Shown: positions 28,321-31,412 of the stretch, in pieces
Layout: each line of letters begins with the position of its first letter
How positions within the stretch are numbered: the stretch's first letter is position 1
Assembly: GCA_033557675.1 (NCBI GenBank)
Contig: JAWQRM010000086.1
Span: 1-31,412 of the forward strand
Length of the DNA: 31,412 bases
Origin: Coptodactyla brooksi
Taxonomy: Eukaryota; Arthropoda; Insecta; Coleoptera; Scarabaeidae
Direction: 5' to 3'
The notes under the pieces: model-generated
The model's database searches: none
The model's input: the letters and a program-made list of their open reading frames with translations, nothing else
Told to the model about the DNA's origin: nothing
Program-made: the position numbers and the translations under genes

Positions 28321-29092
28321 TTATTTAAATAAAACAAGGACAATTTACTTCATGGAACATCGATAGAGATTTTTAGAAAGGAATACTAACTAATACTAGA
28401 ACTAATAACAGTTTACGTTTTCGAGATATTGGCTAAAATTACCTTCTACCGCTAATTTCTAATCCTTATAAATTCCTTCAAAGGCTTTTACATCACGCCG
28501 AAAACAAACACTGTGTTAAATTTCATCAAAATCAGCAAGTAACACAAACGAAAGAATGAATTCTTATCAGGGTAGTTGACCCCAACCACTCCTAAATGTC
28601 GTAAGTGCTTTGTTTTACTACAAAGATCTTATTATGTGACTAATTTACGGTTTTTCTTCAAAGAATTTTCTAGGTACCTAACAGTTTTATTACGTTATTC
28701 TAAAGGAAGGAGAGTATATAATATCCCTGTGACTTCGCGGGAGTGGTCTGTGGAAAATAGGAAAAAACACGTACCTAATATTTTGGAACGTATTATATGT
28801 ATACTTAACGCCGCCAAAATCAATAGGGTAGTTTTTAAATTATTCCAGAGAATGTGATGTATCAATAGAAAGCTCTCAAAAAATGAATATGAGTTTGTAT
28901 TTTTCACATTTCGATAGCAGTTTTCGTTTTCAAAATACAAGCGAATACTTTTTTTCTGAATTTACAACCCTTATTACTCGCCCCACGGGCTTTTAGAGCA
29001 CGTATAAGAAAATACGTAAACCTTATTTTTGTTCATTATATCGCTGTACCAAATTGCATCAAAATCGGCGAGTGACAGTTGTGACACTTCCC
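28310..29092 (-). repeat. Right terminal inverted repeat
   Basis: Inverse of the left arm, ending in CAGTTGTGACACTTCCC. Open frames over it (28576-28857 +, 28940-28695 -) lie wholly in repeat sequence and are not genes. Confidence 0.8.
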
Positions 29093-29114
29093 TTGTCAAG
29101 ACTCTAGAAGGATA

Positions 29115-29620
29115 ACCATTTTTTTCAGGTGTTGTTCAGGAGTTGCAGCATTTCGATGTTCATTTGTGAGTGGTCATTTCCGGAGTAGCACAATGCCTCC
29201 ACAATGCTGCTAAGAAGTTTATTCTTGAAAACTTGGATTATATTTGTGTTGTTTTTTGTGACACAGCCCCATAGATGACTCCCATATGTCTATATGGGCT
29301 TTAGTTTTTTTTGTATGAGAGCAGCTTGTTATGTATGGAAAATTGGGATTTTCTTTCATTTAACCAGAACATTTTCTTATATTTAATATCTAGTTTCCTT
29401 CTTTTCTTTACACCGTGCTCATTCCATCGAAGTCGTACGTTAAGATTTAATGGTATTGTTTATTGTTACTGGTACATGGTTTTGTTCTTTGTACATAAAG
29501 TCAACAGGTACTGATTTACTTTCGTTGATTTTGCTTCTTCATGTACTGGTCTAGTTGGCTACACTGTTATTTGTTCTTTAGAGTTCTCTACTTGCCTCTT
29601 GAACGTGTGAAGTTTGAATT
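29115..29620 (-). pseudogene. Jockey-like LINE RT C-terminal fragment
   Basis: Minus-strand reading: HVPVTINNTIKS (about 29485-29450), then in changing frames KLLSYKKTLKPIWTYGSHLW-like sequence (near 29325-29265, with stops), GCVTKNNTNIIQVFKNKLLS and EALCYSGNDH (about 29185), and QMNIEMLQLL ending near 29120. The KLLIYK..LKPIW.YG..LWG....SN..IIQ.FQNK.LR order is typical of jockey-clade proteins after the RT palm. It directly abuts the right end of the long-TIR transposon. This is a different copy from the LINE at 10805-12245. Confidence 0.75.
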
Positions 29621-30469
29621 TTGACGTTTTGTGTTTGTGGGATATGATAGGTGTATAGCAAGTAGAGCATTAGTCGATATTCACTCCTTCCATATAGTGA
29701 TAAATAGGTTACTAGTATGGCTGAAAGCTCTAAATTAAAATGAACACCATTAAAAGATTAAATTTTACTATAAATTTACATTTGATGTAAAAGTTGTAAA
29801 TGTATTAAGCAAATAGACATAAATTCTTAGATGTGTTCTCAGAAATGAGAATTGATTACCTCCAATTAACGTCAGATAGATAAAGCTAGCTTCGTAATTG
29901 CTCGGAAACATTATTTTCATTCCATCCGAAAGACTTCTTAAAGAAGTACAATCGCCACGTTCAAGCCATCTATAAAACCGCCAAGAAAAGAGAGAAGTGA
30001 TAAAACATCGGGAAAATCCCTGAAGATGGATACGTTCTAAAAAAAGCTTCAGCTGCGGTCGCAGCCGCGTCGCTCCGCTTATCCGAGCAATAAGTAAGCG
30101 CTATCGCGCGTCTCAACGCTAGGCCAAAAAACAATTTATGTCCGCATTAGCGGCGGTTATGCGTATAACTTCTAGGCGGTGATCAGATTAGGCTCGTCGA
30201 CTTTTTAGGACCGCTTGTTAATGTTTATCGTTCGACAGGATCTTGTCGGACAACTTGGAAGCCAATCGGGTAACTGCCCGATGGTACTTAGACGCTTTCG
30301 AATTCCACAGATAGTTCTATGAATCGAAGATGCTACGAGAATGTAAATATACCAGTGCATGTGTGTCGTGATTGAAATTTTACGTTTTTCTAAATGGCCT
30401 AGGTGCATGTTTATGTGCGGTAGGTGCTATTGAATAAAAATGCTTTAGCACCAATTAAATGAAGTAAAA
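29621..30469. other. Non-coding DNA with a GC-richer block
   Basis: Between about 30040 and 30300 the sequence is richer in G+C with CpG-containing words (for example CGCATTAGCGGCGG). No convincing open frame. Candidate conserved non-coding block; nothing else recognised. Confidence 0.3.
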
Positions 30470-30502
30470 ACAAAGTTAACACTACGCCAAAATTCGACGA
30501 GA

Positions 30503-30552
30503 AGATGCTCGACGCACGTTTCGCTAACCAAGTTAGCATCATCAGCAGCGAT
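30503..30552 (-). ncRNA. Hammerhead ribozyme at Penelope 3' end
   Basis: CTGATGA (30539-30545), extra U, stem II GCTAAC/GTTAGC, GAAA (30519-30522), and stem III ACG/CGT with loop TG, giving a GTC cleavage triplet. Stem I next to the core has a G-G mismatch followed by three pairs (GCU with AGC). Core and stems II and III are better than in most copies here, but stem I is poorer than at 2997-3045. Confidence 0.7.
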
Positions 30553-30816
30553 TGACTAAGACTAACTACTCATTGACATAAGACGCTATATTTACTAAAA
30601 AGCCGGCGCTTAATTGATTTTTAAATGGTTTTTCGCAACAAATAGGAGACTAGTTAAGTCTCCTATTTCCTTACCTTATCCCCACTACCCGTTAACGCAA
30701 CATCTCCCCGTACAGCGTTTCCCGTCCCTGTGGTATCTAGCCTAAGGATACAGAGCCCCTGGCCCTACCCTTTACAACTGCCAACCCGTTCAGCGTTTCC
30801 TCTAAATTTATTAAAC

Positions 30817-31245
30817 CTAGTCTATCAAACTATACAAAGGATTAATCGGTATTGGCCCTCTGTCTTTATTAAGTCTATTCCTACATTTAACAATTTCTAT
30901 GCTTTCAAATGCATCCAACAACTTATTGTTGTATACATTTCTAAGCAGTTTAACATTTTCTACATTTATCCTGTGGTTGCTGTTGAAAGCATGTTCGGCA
31001 ACGCTAGATTTTTCGGTACGACCACATTTTAAGTGAGCCAAGTGCTCTTTGAACCTTGTTTTGACTGATCTAGTTTCCCCAACATACTTTTTATCACAAT
31101 CGATGCAGCTAATTTGGTATATTCCTCTTGTTTCCAACATATCTATTTTCTCTTTGGGACTACCCAACAATGTTTTTAATGTATTTTTCGACTGAAAAAC
31201 TAATTTCATGCCGACGTTGTTCCTGTTGGAAAAACGTGGTTTCAT
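30817..31245 (-). pseudogene. GIY-YIG endonuclease domain of a Penelope-like element
   Basis: A 142-codon frame. VFQSKNTLKTLLGSPKEKID is the linker after the RT. GIYQISCIDCDKKYVGET holds GIY, the Penelope-specific Cys-x2-Cys, and YVG (for YIG). TRFKEHLAHL carries the catalytic-region Arg and the first His pair. EHAFNSNHRI gives the second His. DAFESIEI has the conserved Glu. NRDRGP-like NKDRGPIPINPLYSLI is the usual C-terminus, followed by a stop. All expected domain residues appear intact, so this domain decayed little. The Met shown is internal; the true protein is an RT-endonuclease fusion whose upstream part is frameshifted. Confidence 0.9.
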
Positions 31246-31412
31246 ACAAATTTTTAAGAATTAACTTATCTAATAAATTCCTATCATATTCGTTAATAGT
31301 AGCTATGTTCCTTACATGCTTCCTCTCTTTTATATCTTACTGAATCGAGTGGAAAATTACCAAACGGTGAACTAGAAAGTGTAAGTGGCTAGCATTTTCT
31401 ATTGGATACAGT

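Larger units (their letters stand above)
26600..29092. mobile_element. DNA transposon with ~0.75-kb terminal inverted repeats
   Basis: Left arm 26601-27330 and right arm 28310-29092 are inverted copies, about 80-85% identical by eye in the outer 400 bases. The termini read GGAAGTGTCACAACTGTCAC on both sides. Shared inner blocks include GATGCAATTTGGTACAGCGA, GGCGGCGTTAAGTATACATA, TACGTGTTTTTTCCTA and GAAGTAAATT.TCCTT. The central 1 kb holds a broken transposase N-terminus (27730-28320), a direct repeat of CAACAGACAGAAA (27350, 27683) and a 23-base tandem (28252-28297). Target duplication is unclear. Divergence between arms shows age; the copy is dead. Confidence 0.85.
30470..31412 (-). mobile_element. 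Penelope-like element, 3' half
   Basis: Minus strand: the remains of the RT C-terminal region enter from the window's right edge (31412-31250, with RNIATINEYDRNLLDKLI readable), then the GIY-YIG domain (31245-30817), about 260 bases of spacer and the terminal sequence with hammerhead and shared tail (30552-30470). A frameshift near 31220-31250 separates the RT and endonuclease parts. It is the best-preserved coding piece of the element family in the window. Confidence 0.88.

Noticed and set aside
28576..28940. Open frames on both strands
   Set aside because: They lie within the right inverted repeat of the long-TIR transposon and are not conserved in the left arm.
30730..31343. Plus-strand frames of 100 and 71 codons
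   Set aside because: Antisense shadows of the GIY-YIG domain.

Overview
This is AT-rich, repeat-dense nuclear DNA from an animal, almost certainly an insect. The evidence is a collection of decayed eukaryotic transposable elements: Penelope-like, jockey-like and RTE-like retroelements, piggyBac, mariner and other DDE transposons. There is no bacterial-style gene packing, no operons and no rRNA or tRNA gene that I can see. One exon resembles an insect odorant receptor, which hints at a beetle. The order is an inference and was not tested by any search.

Layout. 1-2940: a TTCGGC-type repeat, AT-rich DNA, then higher-complexity non-coding sequence. 2941-3110: a Penelope-type terminal fragment with two hammerhead-like motifs facing opposite ways. 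3470-4020: internally deleted RTE-like LINE (-). 4660-5998: copy A (-) of a multicopy protein family marked by a DYFP...FHQDI motif, with a 141-bp MITE and an inverted 3' end. 7315-8065: Penelope GIY-YIG fragment between two hammerhead-like motifs. 8823-9963: piggyBac transposase pseudogene (-). 10805-12245: 5'-truncated jockey-like LINE (-). 13411-14402: internally deleted Penelope element between inverted terminal sequences. 15050-15700: Penelope RT remnant. 15880-16128: second piggyBac fragment. 16259-17115: copy B (+) of the FHQDI family. 18190-18560 and 21241-21498: pieces of a DDE transposase (-). 19693-20155: foldback with hammerhead-like arms. 20343-20663: candidate odorant receptor exon (-). 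22170-22300 and 23480-24655: Penelope terminal fragment and RT remnant (-). 25211-25758: deleted mariner with intact ends. 26600-29092: DNA transposon with about 0.75-kb terminal inverted repeats. 29115-29620: jockey-like LINE piece (-). 30470-31412: 3' half of a Penelope element (-), cut by the window edge.

The strongest theme is Penelope-like elements and their hammerhead-type ribozymes. At least five coding remnants and ten hammerhead-like motifs are present, in at least two sequence groups. The motif at 2997-3045 can form all three helices, including a 7-bp stem I. In three places the terminal sequences face each other in inverted orientation. The second theme is a long-TIR DNA transposon whose N-terminal DNA-binding part survives here, with DDE and C-terminal pieces of perhaps the same superfamily elsewhere. 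Apart from the odorant receptor candidate I see no host gene, and almost every coding stretch is broken by stops, frameshifts or deletions.
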